Source of the DNA: Spirochaetota bacterium
GTDB taxonomy: Bacteria > Spirochaetota > UBA4802 > UB4802
Direction of reading: 5' to 3'
Length of the DNA stretch: 16,812 nt
Assembly: GCA_018399855.1 (NCBI GenBank)
Contig: JAGYNX010000015.1
Location: 1 to 16,812 of the forward strand
Position 1 is the stretch's first letter; each line of letters begins with the position of its first letter. The position numbers and the translations under genes are program-made. Below, in pieces: positions 6,488 to 12,824 of this stretch. Under the pieces are notes generated by a model, which saw nothing but the letters and a program-made list of their open reading frames with translations, searched no databases and was not told the origin of the DNA.

Positions 6488-7213
6488 ATGCGAAGAAACA
6501 TACCCCAGCCCAGTGGTAATCAGCAGGTTGGCAAAAGGATTTACTGGAAAAGAAGACCGTCAGAGATCAGGGGGTACCATAGAACACTGTACCTCAACTC
6601 GGAAAATGGTGATTACCTTCGTGTCGATTATAACCTGAAAGATAAAAGGATCCGACTCTACATCGAAGATAGTGATGAAGGGGGGAATCCTTATTATTCT
6701 GTTATAAGTAATGGCCGGGTCACGGCAGAGCGGAATGCAACAACAGGCCGGGGATATAATTTATCCGAAAAGTTCAGAAGAAGGGCTGATATTTTCTCCA
6801 CAATACCGAATCGTGAAGTTATTCGATTGATTAATAAGAAATACGGTATAGGTGAATCCAGCGATGATTCACAAAAGCGTGAATCGCAAAGAAGGAAAGA
6901 ACTGGAGCAGACCCGGAAACGGTATTTTCGCACTGATGACACTCCATCATTTGTTTCAAGGGGGACAACAGCACCCAGGCCGCAGGTGGGATTTACTGAT
7001 TTTAAAGATGTTGTTATCAGTTCCGTCCTCACTGGAGGAATGTATTTTTTCACTTTTGATCTTATCAAAACGGGAATTGTAGCGGCATTTTGCGGAATAA
7101 TCATGGGAATGCTTGATATTTTCATCAGGAACAGGCAGACCATATTTGTTAAGTTATTCATATTTCTCATTGCCGGACTTATACTCTATGTATATGGATA
7201 TTATATTCTATAA
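6488..7213 (+). CDS. Hypothetical protein with C-terminal membrane helices
   Basis: I do not recognise this 241-residue protein. Residues 1-115 are soluble, basic and aromatic-rich, with alternating strands around GYHRTLYLNSENGDYLRVDY and LKDKRIRLYIED. Residues 120-150 are a charged, probably helical linker rich in Arg, Lys and Glu. Three hydrophobic segments close the protein (about 174-191, 195-213 and 219-239), so the N-terminal domain is tethered to the membrane from the C-terminus. An AGGTG lies about 9 bases before the ATG. It follows a terminator-like hairpin and precedes cheW by 168 bases, so it may be a separate unit. There is no signal peptide. Confidence 0.7.
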   Translation: MRRNIPQPSGNQQVGKRIYWKRRPSEIRGYHRTLYLNSENGDYLRVDYNLKDKRIRLYIEDSDEGGNPYYSVISNGRVTAERNATTGRGYNLSEKFRRRADIFSTIPNREVIRLINKKYGIGESSDDSQKRESQRRKELEQTRKRYFRTDDTPSFVSRGTTAPRPQVGFTDFKDVVISSVLTGGMYFFTFDLIKTGIVAAFCGIIMGMLDIFIRNRQTIFVKLFIFLIAGLILYVYGYYIL

Positions 7214-7329
7214 TTAACAACCTCTTACTTTTTGCAGTCAGGCTGCCCTTGTCTGTGTAAAGAAATGCTATCGGGAAAAAGGCGCGTGATGCTATTTTAT
7301 ACTTGAAAAGATTAACATCATGGATATAC

Positions 7330-7359
7330 TTGTGTTAGTGTTGCGTACTAATCTATTAT
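7330..7359 (+). promoter_or_regulatory. Candidate sigma-70 promoter for cheW
   Basis: TTGTGT (7330-7335) and TATTAT (7354-7359) are 18 bases apart, 22 bases before the cheW ATG. The rest of the 7214-7381 gap shows no strong hairpin and no sigma-28 site that I can see. Confidence 0.4.
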
Positions 7360-7381
7360 ACGGAAGTCGGGTTAACCAGAA

Positions 7382-7843
7382 ATGGAAAAAACAGTTCAAA
7401 ATGTAAACTCCATGCAGGTAGTATGTTTTAATATCGGCACGGAAGAGTATGGTGTTGAAATTCTGAAAGTACAGGAAATTCTTAAGCTGCCCAAGATAAC
7501 CCGGTTGCCGAAATCCGCTCATTATATTATGGGTGTCATTGATTTACGTGGCAAGGTTATACCGATAGTGGACTTAAGTAAGCGATTCGGCATTAAGGAA
7601 GATGCATCTGCTGAAGGTAAACGAGCTATAGTCGTTGATATCAGGGGTAAACGTGTTGGGCTGGCAATTGACGCGGTTAGCCATGTAATAAAACTTGAAT
7701 CTAAAGAAATTGAGCCACCACCGCCTATTGTAAAGGGTATATCGGGCAGATATATTATTGGTATTGGTAAACTGAAAGAGTCTTTTGTTATTATACTTGA
7801 TATCGACCAGATATTTTCTTCAGAAGAATTAAGCCTGTTATAA
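7382..7843 (+). CDS. cheW: Chemotaxis coupling protein CheW
   Basis: CheW links chemoreceptors to the kinase CheA in the membrane-proximal array. The 153 residues show the two-barrel CheW fold: QVVCFNIGTEEYGVEILKVQEI at the N-terminus, GVIDLRGKVIPIVDL at 51-65 with the conserved Gly-x-Ile-(Asp/Asn)-Leu-Arg-Gly, then RAIVVDIRGKRVGLAIDAV, IKGISG-like VKGISGRYIIGIGKL, and FVIILDIDQIF at the end. Its stop codon abuts the stop of the convergent larC. The ribosome site is weak (GGAAG about 15 bases upstream), and ATG 7412 would shorten the protein by 10 residues. No cheA is nearby. Confidence 0.95.
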   Translation: MEKTVQNVNSMQVVCFNIGTEEYGVEILKVQEILKLPKITRLPKSAHYIMGVIDLRGKVIPIVDLSKRFGIKEDASAEGKRAIVVDIRGKRVGLAIDAVSHVIKLESKEIEPPPPIVKGISGRYIIGIGKLKESFVIILDIDQIFSSEELSLL

Positions 7844-9007
7844 AGGATTCTTTTTGAAATATTCCTGCTGGGCAAGATAAAATACTTTTTTTAATGATAT
7901 ACCGTGTTTTTCGGCAACATTTCTGCAATCTTCATATTCCGGATGTACAGTTACAAGCCCGTGAGTATCTTTCCCCCTCTTGATGCGAATATTTTCTCCA
8001 TTAACCGTAATGGTTGTGAAATCTCTTGTGGCTTTTTCACGATACGTTTTGTATATACGCAATCCAAGTGTTGTTGTTTCGGTATACAGCAGCTGGCGAA
8101 TTATATTCAGCAAATCAGCAGTAACAATTATTGTAACCAGGAAACCAGGTCGTCCCTTTTTCATGAGAATTTGCGTGCAATATGCGTCAAGGGCTCCCGC
8201 ATCAATACATTTATTTATGATATAAGGGACCAGCTGTGGATTCATGTCGTCAATATTGCATTCAACCTGGAATACCAGTTCACCCGTGCCTGCATTTTCA
8301 TGTAAGAGAAACGTGCGGGTACAACTTAAAAAGCCATAATCCCTGGTTCCGAAACCAGTACCATTTGATTCAATTAAAGCGGATGGCAGTATCGCGCACT
8401 GTTCTCCAATGGAGGTAAGAATTGCAGCAGCGGATGGTGTGACAAGTTCACCATGCTTGCTGGTAAAGACTGTCTCAAATCCTTTTGAGATCAAAACAGT
8501 AGCAGGTGAGGGAACCGGAATCTCACCATGAGAAGCGATGACGGTACCGGTACCGAAATTAAACGTATTAAAATAAACGTTATCAATATTCAATATTTCA
8601 AGTGCCAGGCAAAACGCTGTGATATCGACGATACTGTCGATAGCCCCTGTTTCGTGAAAGTGAATATTGGATACATCAGTATCATGTACAGCTGCTTCTG
8701 CCCGGGCAAGCGTTTCAAAAATTCGTTCAATTCTGCCGCTAGTAGTCTCGTTATACCCTGCATTTCTGATAATACTTAAAATATCGGAAAGGTTCCGATG
8801 AGTATGATCTACCTTACAGGAAACCCCTGCTGAAATACCAGCCAGGCTGTTTCGAATTACTTTTTTGGGACTAATTTCCCATCCCTGGAGTTGTAGTTTC
8901 TTCAGCATTTCAAACAGGATCTCAGTATCAAGACCGAGGTCAATTAGTGCACCAAGAAGCATGTCTCCTGATACACCAAGCTGGATATCAATATACAACG
9001 ATTTCAT
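7838..9007 (-). CDS. larC: Nickel-pincer cofactor insertion protein LarC
   Basis: LarC is the CTP-dependent nickel insertase that completes the nickel-pincer nucleotide cofactor used by lactate racemase and related LarA enzymes. The 389 residues include GVSGDM (11-16), the His-rich IHFHETGAIDSIVDI (115-129), HGEIPVPSPATVLI, HGELVTPSAAAIL, and the C-terminal LarC2 part beginning near VECNIDDMNPQ with MKKGRPGF. In Lactobacillus plantarum larC is split and joined by a frameshift; here it is one uninterrupted frame. Its ATG overlaps the larB stop (ATGA), indicating translational coupling. Its stop overlaps the cheW stop in TTATAA (7838-7843). No larA or larE is present in the window. Confidence 0.95.
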   Translation of the reverse strand: MKSLYIDIQLGVSGDMLLGALIDLGLDTEILFEMLKKLQLQGWEISPKKVIRNSLAGISAGVSCKVDHTHRNLSDILSIIRNAGYNETTSGRIERIFETLARAEAAVHDTDVSNIHFHETGAIDSIVDITAFCLALEILNIDNVYFNTFNFGTGTVIASHGEIPVPSPATVLISKGFETVFTSKHGELVTPSAAAILTSIGEQCAILPSALIESNGTGFGTRDYGFLSCTRTFLLHENAGTGELVFQVECNIDDMNPQLVPYIINKCIDAGALDAYCTQILMKKGRPGFLVTIIVTADLLNIIRQLLYTETTTLGLRIYKTYREKATRDFTTITVNGENIRIKRGKDTHGLVTVHPEYEDCRNVAEKHGISLKKVFYLAQQEYFKKNPL

Positions 9008-9774
9008 GACTGGTTACCATCAGGTGTAAAACTGCGTATTATTTTGAATGCCAGGCTTGCGGCGCCAAACCCATTGTCAATATTCATGACCGCGATTCCG
9101 GGAGCACATGAATTAAGCATTCCCAGTAAAGCGGTTATCCCCCCAAATGATGTGCCATACCCTACTGATGTGGGAACAGCTATTACCGGGCATCGAACCA
9201 TGCCTGATATTACAGAAGCCAGGGCTCCTTCCATACCTGCAATGACTATGATTAATTTCGATTCGTTTAATGCTTCGAAATGATGAAGAACCCTGTGTAT
9301 TCCTGCCACACCGATGTCTGTGATGAGAGTGGATTGTAATCCCAGCATTGTAAGGGTTTCACTGGTCTCTTCGGCTACAGGGATATCAGCGGTTCCCGCG
9401 GTAACTATTGTTATCCTGTGATCGAGGGGCTTAATTTCATTGATGGTGCAGGTTATCACTTTTCCTGATGAATTGTAACGGGATCGGGGTAACTGTTCTT
9501 TTACCGCGTTAAACATTTCTTCAGTGGCCCTTGTGGCAAGAAGGTTGGCACCTCTTTCGGTGATATTCTTCGCGATTAGTGCCACCTGTTCACTGGTTTT
9601 CCCTTCGCAGTATATTACCTCGGGGAATCCTGTGCGTATACTTCGATGATGATCAATTTTTGCAAACGAGAGGTCCTCAAAGGGTAGTCGATTTAATACT
9701 TTTAGCATTTCATCGTCTGATAACTCACTGTTTTTATAGCGATGCAGCAGGTTTATTATTGTTTCTTTGTCCAT
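9004..9774 (-). CDS. larB: Pyridinium-3,5-biscarboxylic acid mononucleotide synthase LarB
   Basis: LarB carboxylates and hydrolyses nicotinic acid adenine dinucleotide, the first step toward the nickel-pincer cofactor. The C-terminal half is PurE-like: TAGTADIPVAEE near 126-137, GMEGALASVISG near 180-191, PVIAVPTSVGYGTSFGG (196-212), then LNSCAPGIAVMNIDNGFGAA, where Cys223 matches the position reported as the reactive cysteine in LarB. With the ATG at 9774 the protein has 256 residues, and the start follows the upstream dehydrogenase-like stop directly (TGA, one base, ATG). A TTG at 9789 would add five residues and overlap that gene. No clear Shine-Dalgarno is seen, so coupling is likely. Confidence 0.94.
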   Translation of the reverse strand: MDKETIINLLHRYKNSELSDDEMLKVLNRLPFEDLSFAKIDHHRSIRTGFPEVIYCEGKTSEQVALIAKNITERGANLLATRATEEMFNAVKEQLPRSRYNSSGKVITCTINEIKPLDHRITIVTAGTADIPVAEETSETLTMLGLQSTLITDIGVAGIHRVLHHFEALNESKLIIVIAGMEGALASVISGMVRCPVIAVPTSVGYGTSFGGITALLGMLNSCAPGIAVMNIDNGFGAASLAFKIIRSFTPDGNQS

Positions 9775-9775
9775 A

Positions 9776-10948
9776 TCAATACGCGGCAATTAATATTGTT
9801 TCAATTTCATCTTTTGTCAGCTGTCTTGGCGCATTTTCAATAAAGGGGTATGACATCGTAATTTCCGCTGCTTTTGAGAAAGTATTCTTTGAAATATCAA
9901 ATTGAGATAATCGTTGAGGTATGTCAACATCTGATTCAAGTTTTCTTACACCTTCAACCGCCTTAATAGCTGCCTCAATTACCGTGATATCTTTGACATT
10001 TTCGTCCATAACCTTTGACATCTGTACATACTTACCCGGTGATGCGGTAAGATTATATTCCATCACATGGGGAAGCATTAATGCCATGCTGGTTTCAACA
10101 CGAAGTGATGTAATTGATGATAATGCCAGCGAAATTGCCAGTGAAAGGGAAAGTTCGGATACGGTAAACGCGATGCCTGCCATTATTGAGGCATACGCAA
10201 GATTAAGGTGGTGCTGTTCATTATCGGGTTCCCTGAATGCGAGTGGAAGATTCTTGAAAGTAAGGTCAATAGCCCTGAGTGCAAAAGAATTAATGATCCC
10301 GTTATTAGTTGTAGAGATGACGGACTCGGTGGCCATGGAAAGTGTACTTATGCCGTATTGCGTCATCCTGTCCTCGGGTGTTTGCAGAAATATCTTTGAA
10401 TCTATTACAGTTGCACTGGGGTAAAGGTATGGATGATTATATACCCTGTTAATATCCTCCTGTATATCAGCAAGGTATAAATAGGGTATTATTTCAAAAC
10501 CAAAGAGAGGACAGACTGGTATTGTTACCAGGTTCACAGGTTTCTGTACTTCAGGGTAACTGAAAAGATCTTCACAAAAAAGGTGATTATTTATAAGCAG
10601 TGAAACGGCCTTGGCGCTGTTGATGGAATGGATGCCACCAAACCCGATTATGACATCACATCGTGTTTTCCTGGCAAAGTATACGGCTGAATCAATGTAA
10701 TCTGTATTCGGATCGGGTGGGATTTCATCAAAAATAATACATCCGATTTTTTTATCAATACAACGCCTGGATATAAAATCAATGGTATCCTGAAAATGAA
10801 TAAAGTCGGTGGTATTGGTTATTATCAGGGCCCTTGAACCGTAAGTACTGACGATATCACCGATATCGCTCAGAATGTTATTTCTGACATATATTTTTGT
10901 TGGAACATTAAAATCAGGGACAATGCCGTTATTCAAGGTAAACCCCAT
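9776..10948 (-). CDS. Iron-alcohol-dehydrogenase homologue lacking metal ligands (probable pseudoenzyme)
   Basis: The 390 residues follow the fold order of group III (iron-dependent) alcohol dehydrogenases: PTKIYVRNNILSDIG at 16-30, GSRALIITNTTDF, the nucleotide loop GFGGIHSINSAK (102-113), ATVIDSKIFLQTPEDRMTQYGI, MAGIAFT and LPHVMEYN (292-299). Aligning by these anchors to E. coli FucO, the four metal ligands Asp196, His200, His263 and His277 become Ser201, Met205, Leu270 and Val284. The loop usually GGGSxxDxAK reads GGIHSINSAK, and the Pro-Thr-Thr-x-G-Thr-Gly-Ser-Glu motif is PVCPLFGFE. The frame is intact, so it appears kept under selection without the classical metal chemistry. It is tightly coupled to larB. 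Family is clear; function is unknown. Confidence 0.85.
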   Translation of the reverse strand: MGFTLNNGIVPDFNVPTKIYVRNNILSDIGDIVSTYGSRALIITNTTDFIHFQDTIDFISRRCIDKKIGCIIFDEIPPDPNTDYIDSAVYFARKTRCDVIIGFGGIHSINSAKAVSLLINNHLFCEDLFSYPEVQKPVNLVTIPVCPLFGFEIIPYLYLADIQEDINRVYNHPYLYPSATVIDSKIFLQTPEDRMTQYGISTLSMATESVISTTNNGIINSFALRAIDLTFKNLPLAFREPDNEQHHLNLAYASIMAGIAFTVSELSLSLAISLALSSITSLRVETSMALMLPHVMEYNLTASPGKYVQMSKVMDENVKDITVIEAAIKAVEGVRKLESDVDIPQRLSQFDISKNTFSKAAEITMSYPFIENAPRQLTKDEIETILIAAY

Positions 10949-10962
10949 TAGTCAGGATATAA

Positions 10963-10992
10963 AAAAAGCGGAACATAAGGTATCCGCTTTTT
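10963..10992 (-). terminator. Intrinsic terminator downstream of flgM
   Basis: AAAAAGCGGA (10963-10972) and TCCGCTTTTT (10983-10992) form a perfect 10-base-pair stem around a 10-base loop. In the minus direction it is followed by seven T and would end flgM transcription. It lies only 14 bases before the dehydrogenase-like gene, which therefore depends on read-through or an unseen promoter. Confidence 0.8.
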
Positions 10993-11031
10993 GATTTTCC
11001 AGCAAAAGGTTTCTCACAAAGGGTGAAAAAA

Positions 11032-11325
11032 TTATCGAAGCAATTGTGTTGCGATCTTTTCAGCAACCATTTCAAGTACCTTGTTATCATCGAATTTATC
11101 GTAGGTACCCTCGGCAATCCTTGCCTTAATATCACGAACCTTCTCAGCCCGTACATCTGGAGTATCTTTTACAATCTGGGATATCTTTGCCTGTTCTGCG
11201 GCACTTTTTGCTTCAGAAGATATCTGAACAGAGTCAGATTTATCTATTGACTTGTTCCTGGAAACAGGCTTGGTGTTCTTTGTATCAACTATGTTGTTGA
11301 TATTTCCAATCTTGTCAATTACCAT
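11032..11325 (-). CDS. flgM: Anti-sigma-28 factor FlgM
   Basis: FlgM binds sigma-28 (FliA) until the flagellar hook is complete and is then exported. The 97 residues have a disordered, polar N-terminal half with SDSVQISSEA (31-40), common near the start of FlgM, and a C-terminal helical half VRDIKARIAEGTYDKFDDNKVLEMVAEKIATQLL. This matches the sigma-binding region (V-x-x-I-K-x-x-I-x-x-G-x-Y) of the family. The start is preceded by AAAGGG. Two sigma-70-type promoters and one sigma-28 promoter lie upstream, and a strong terminator follows. No other flagellar gene is in the window, so flgM sits apart from the main flagellar operons here. Confidence 0.92.
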   Translation of the reverse strand: MVIDKIGNINNIVDTKNTKPVSRNKSIDKSDSVQISSEAKSAAEQAKISQIVKDTPDVRAEKVRDIKARIAEGTYDKFDDNKVLEMVAEKIATQLLR

Positions 11326-11348
11326 AGTTTTTAACCCTTTGTTAATCT

Positions 11349-11375
11349 ATTATAATTATCGGATATTTTTGTCAA
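11349..11375 (-). promoter_or_regulatory. Sigma-70-type promoter P1 of flgM (short spacer)
   Basis: On the minus strand, consensus TTGACA (11375-11370) and TATAAT (11354-11349) are separated by 15 bases, shorter than the usual 16-18. With a 17-base spacer the -10 would read TAATAG. It overlaps the sigma-28 site, so the two holoenzymes would compete. Confidence 0.5.
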
Positions 11376-11382
11376 TTCTTTA
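11356..11382 (-). promoter_or_regulatory. Sigma-28 (FliA) promoter of flgM
   Basis: On the minus strand TAAAGAAT (11382-11375), exactly 11 bases, then TCCGATAA (11363-11356). The enterobacterial FliA consensus is TAAAGTTT, 11 bases, GCCGATAA, so 13 of 16 positions match with the correct spacing. FlgM inhibits sigma-28, so this would be a direct negative feedback loop. Confidence 0.7.
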
Positions 11383-11404
11383 ATTGAACTTACCTTTTGT
11401 GCTC

Positions 11405-11433
11405 ATTATACGTAAAAAAAAGAAAAATATCAA
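11405..11433 (-). promoter_or_regulatory. Sigma-70-type promoter P2 between rsmI and flgM
   Basis: On the minus strand TTGATA (11433-11428), a 17-base T-rich spacer and a perfect TATAAT (11410-11405): 11 of 12 matches. It begins just after the rsmI stop and would give flgM a leader of about 70 bases that crosses the two other promoters. Confidence 0.65.
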
Positions 11434-11437
11434 GGAA

Positions 11438-12124
11438 TTATTTGCCTTTTCTATTGTTGATGGCAATTGCAAATTCTCCCTTCCTGGTGATAGAATCAAG
11501 GTTTTCAAGTATGTCAGTTGCCCTGCCTGTTATGGTTTCTTCGTACATCTTTGTAAGTTCTCGTCCTACTACTAGTTGTGCATCAGGATATATGTCGTTA
11601 ATTGCGGCAAGAAGTTTGTCAATTCGGTGTGGTGATTCGTATATCACTATTATTCCATCTAATTCCCTGTATTTCAGAAGTTCTTTTTTTCTTTTCCCGT
11701 CTTTTTTGCTTAAAAACCCGGCGAAAATTATTTCTTTACCCGAAAAACCGGATATAGATATAAGTGTACTCAGCGCAGAGGGTCCCGGCAGGGGAATTAT
11801 GGGTATATTTTCCTTTCTGGCAGCTGCAACCAGCACAGCCCCGGGGTCGGACACTCCCGGGGTACCGGAATCTGTCATGTACGCCGCGTTTTTTCCAGTA
11901 TTTATTTCATGCACGGCCCTTTCAATCCTGGCTGCCGTGGTATGGGCGTGGATAGCATAGGCGGGAAGGTTGATATCATAATGCCTGAGCAGCTTTCTGG
12001 TTTGCCGTGTGTCCTCACATAATACAATATCTATTTCTTCCCTGAGTATGCGAAGGGCACGCAGGGTGATATCTTCCATGTTGCCAATTGGTGTGGCAAT
12101 AACGTATAATTGTCCGGCTGCCAT
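11438..12124 (-). CDS. rsmI: 16S rRNA (cytidine-1402-2'-O)-methyltransferase
   Basis: RsmI methylates the ribose of C1402 in the 16S rRNA decoding centre with SAM. The 228 residues carry the tetrapyrrole-methylase-like fold: LYVIATPIGNMEDIT at the N-terminus (TPIGN at 11-15), LCEDTRQTRKLLRHY (CEDTR at 36-40), MTDSGTPGVSDPG (83-95) and PLPGPSALSTLISISG from 111, then FAGFLSKKDGKR and a YESPHRI motif. RsmI proteins often have about 270-290 residues; this one lacks the usual C-terminal extension. It lies 6 bases after the membrane-protein gene, so the two form an operon. Confidence 0.95.
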   Translation of the reverse strand: MAAGQLYVIATPIGNMEDITLRALRILREEIDIVLCEDTRQTRKLLRHYDINLPAYAIHAHTTAARIERAVHEINTGKNAAYMTDSGTPGVSDPGAVLVAAARKENIPIIPLPGPSALSTLISISGFSGKEIIFAGFLSKKDGKRKKELLKYRELDGIIVIYESPHRIDKLLAAINDIYPDAQLVVGRELTKMYEETITGRATDILENLDSITRKGEFAIAINNRKGK

Positions 12125-12130
12125 GCGTTG

Positions 12131-12643
12131 TTACCCTGCCTTTGATGTATGTTTTTTGGATTTCCATGGTTTGAACACGGATATCCAGACCATGAGAAGC
12201 AGAAGAGATAGCTGTATAATGCCGAAAATACTGTTCATTTGCTGGTTGTAAAGAAACTGTGGGTCTGTAAAGGCTGCATCCCGTAAACGTGCAGCAATGG
12301 CAACGTTGCTGTTCAGCCATGGACCAAGGAAAAAGGTGCCAAATAAGGCCTGTACTATTGTCATTATCCATTTCGCCGTTATCCAGCGATGACGGAAGAA
12401 GCCCCATTTTGTCCATATACCGTAGATAATTCCCACGCAAATATTACCCAGTGCACCCGGGATGATGGCAAAATCATCCACCATCTTCATTGCAAGGTTA
12501 ATTCCGTAGAGTTCATCACCGCTGGCTGGTCTCGATAAAAATAAGATCAGCAGCAGGCTTGCTGCACCTCCTACCCACATGCATACTGTAACGAGGTGAA
12601 TCGTTTTTAGCCAGCGTGTGCCCTTTATGGGAAGTTTCTTCAT
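12131..12643 (-). CDS. Four-helix integral membrane protein, DUF2269-like
   Basis: The 170 residues from ATG 12643 form four hydrophobic helices at about 11-36, 58-78, 88-108 and 137-157, with a basic C-terminal tail. The first helix (WLKTIHLVTVCMWVGGAAS) has the His plus Trp-x-Gly-Gly pattern found in DUF2269 and CopD-like membrane proteins, where such His residues sometimes bind haem or metal. I cannot assign a function. A TTG at 12652 would add three residues but leaves only two bases to the GGGAG element, so the ATG, 11 bases from it, is preferred. The GGG of that element lies in a CCCGGG hairpin. rsmI follows in the same operon. Confidence 0.6.
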   Translation of the reverse strand: MKKLPIKGTRWLKTIHLVTVCMWVGGAASLLLILFLSRPASGDELYGINLAMKMVDDFAIIPGALGNICVGIIYGIWTKWGFFRHRWITAKWIMTIVQALFGTFFLGPWLNSNVAIAARLRDAAFTDPQFLYNQQMNSIFGIIQLSLLLLMVWISVFKPWKSKKHTSKAG

Positions 12644-12656
12644 ATGTAACAATTCT

Positions 12657-12675
12657 CCCGGGGAAATTACCCGGG
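12657..12675 (-). promoter_or_regulatory. CCCGGG hairpin overlapping the Shine-Dalgarno
   Basis: Two CCCGGG copies (12657-12662 and 12670-12675) are self-complementary and can pair as a six-GC stem with a 7-base loop. The minus-strand Shine-Dalgarno GGGAG (12659-12655) shares its three G with the stem, so folding would hinder ribosome binding at ATG 12643. Confidence 0.45.
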
Positions 12676-12677
12676 GC

Positions 12678-12707
12678 TATTTTCAAGTTGCCCGTGCGTG
12701 TTGTCAA
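12678..12707 (-). promoter_or_regulatory. Candidate promoter for the membrane protein-rsmI operon
   Basis: On the minus strand a consensus TTGACA (12707-12702) is followed after 18 bases by AAAATA (12683-12678), a weak -10. The implied transcript would begin just before the CCCGGG hairpin. No clear plus-strand promoter for serC is seen in the same 12660-12824 interval. Confidence 0.35.
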
Positions 12708-12824
12708 TAGAAATCAGTTATAATTTTTACTTGTCTTGCGCTGGCGATATGCTACTGTTGTCTCATAAATTCTGCAGTATTACATGTTATTTTGTTTCAA
12801 TATATATCAAAATGGAGAAAAATC

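Noticed and set aside
6694..7170. 158-residue minus-strand frame
   Set aside because: It is antisense to the membrane protein at 6488-7213, with no start signal or family pattern.
7257..7285. Sigma-28 site before cheW starting with TAAAG at 7258
   Set aside because: No CCGATAA-like box follows at the right distance.
9921..10424. 167-residue plus-strand frame opposite the ADH-like gene
   Set aside because: It is low-complexity and Ser-rich, without motif or ribosome site: a shadow of the minus-strand gene.
12792..12824. Longer N-terminus for SerC from TTG
   Set aside because: It includes the Shine-Dalgarno of the true start at 12825.
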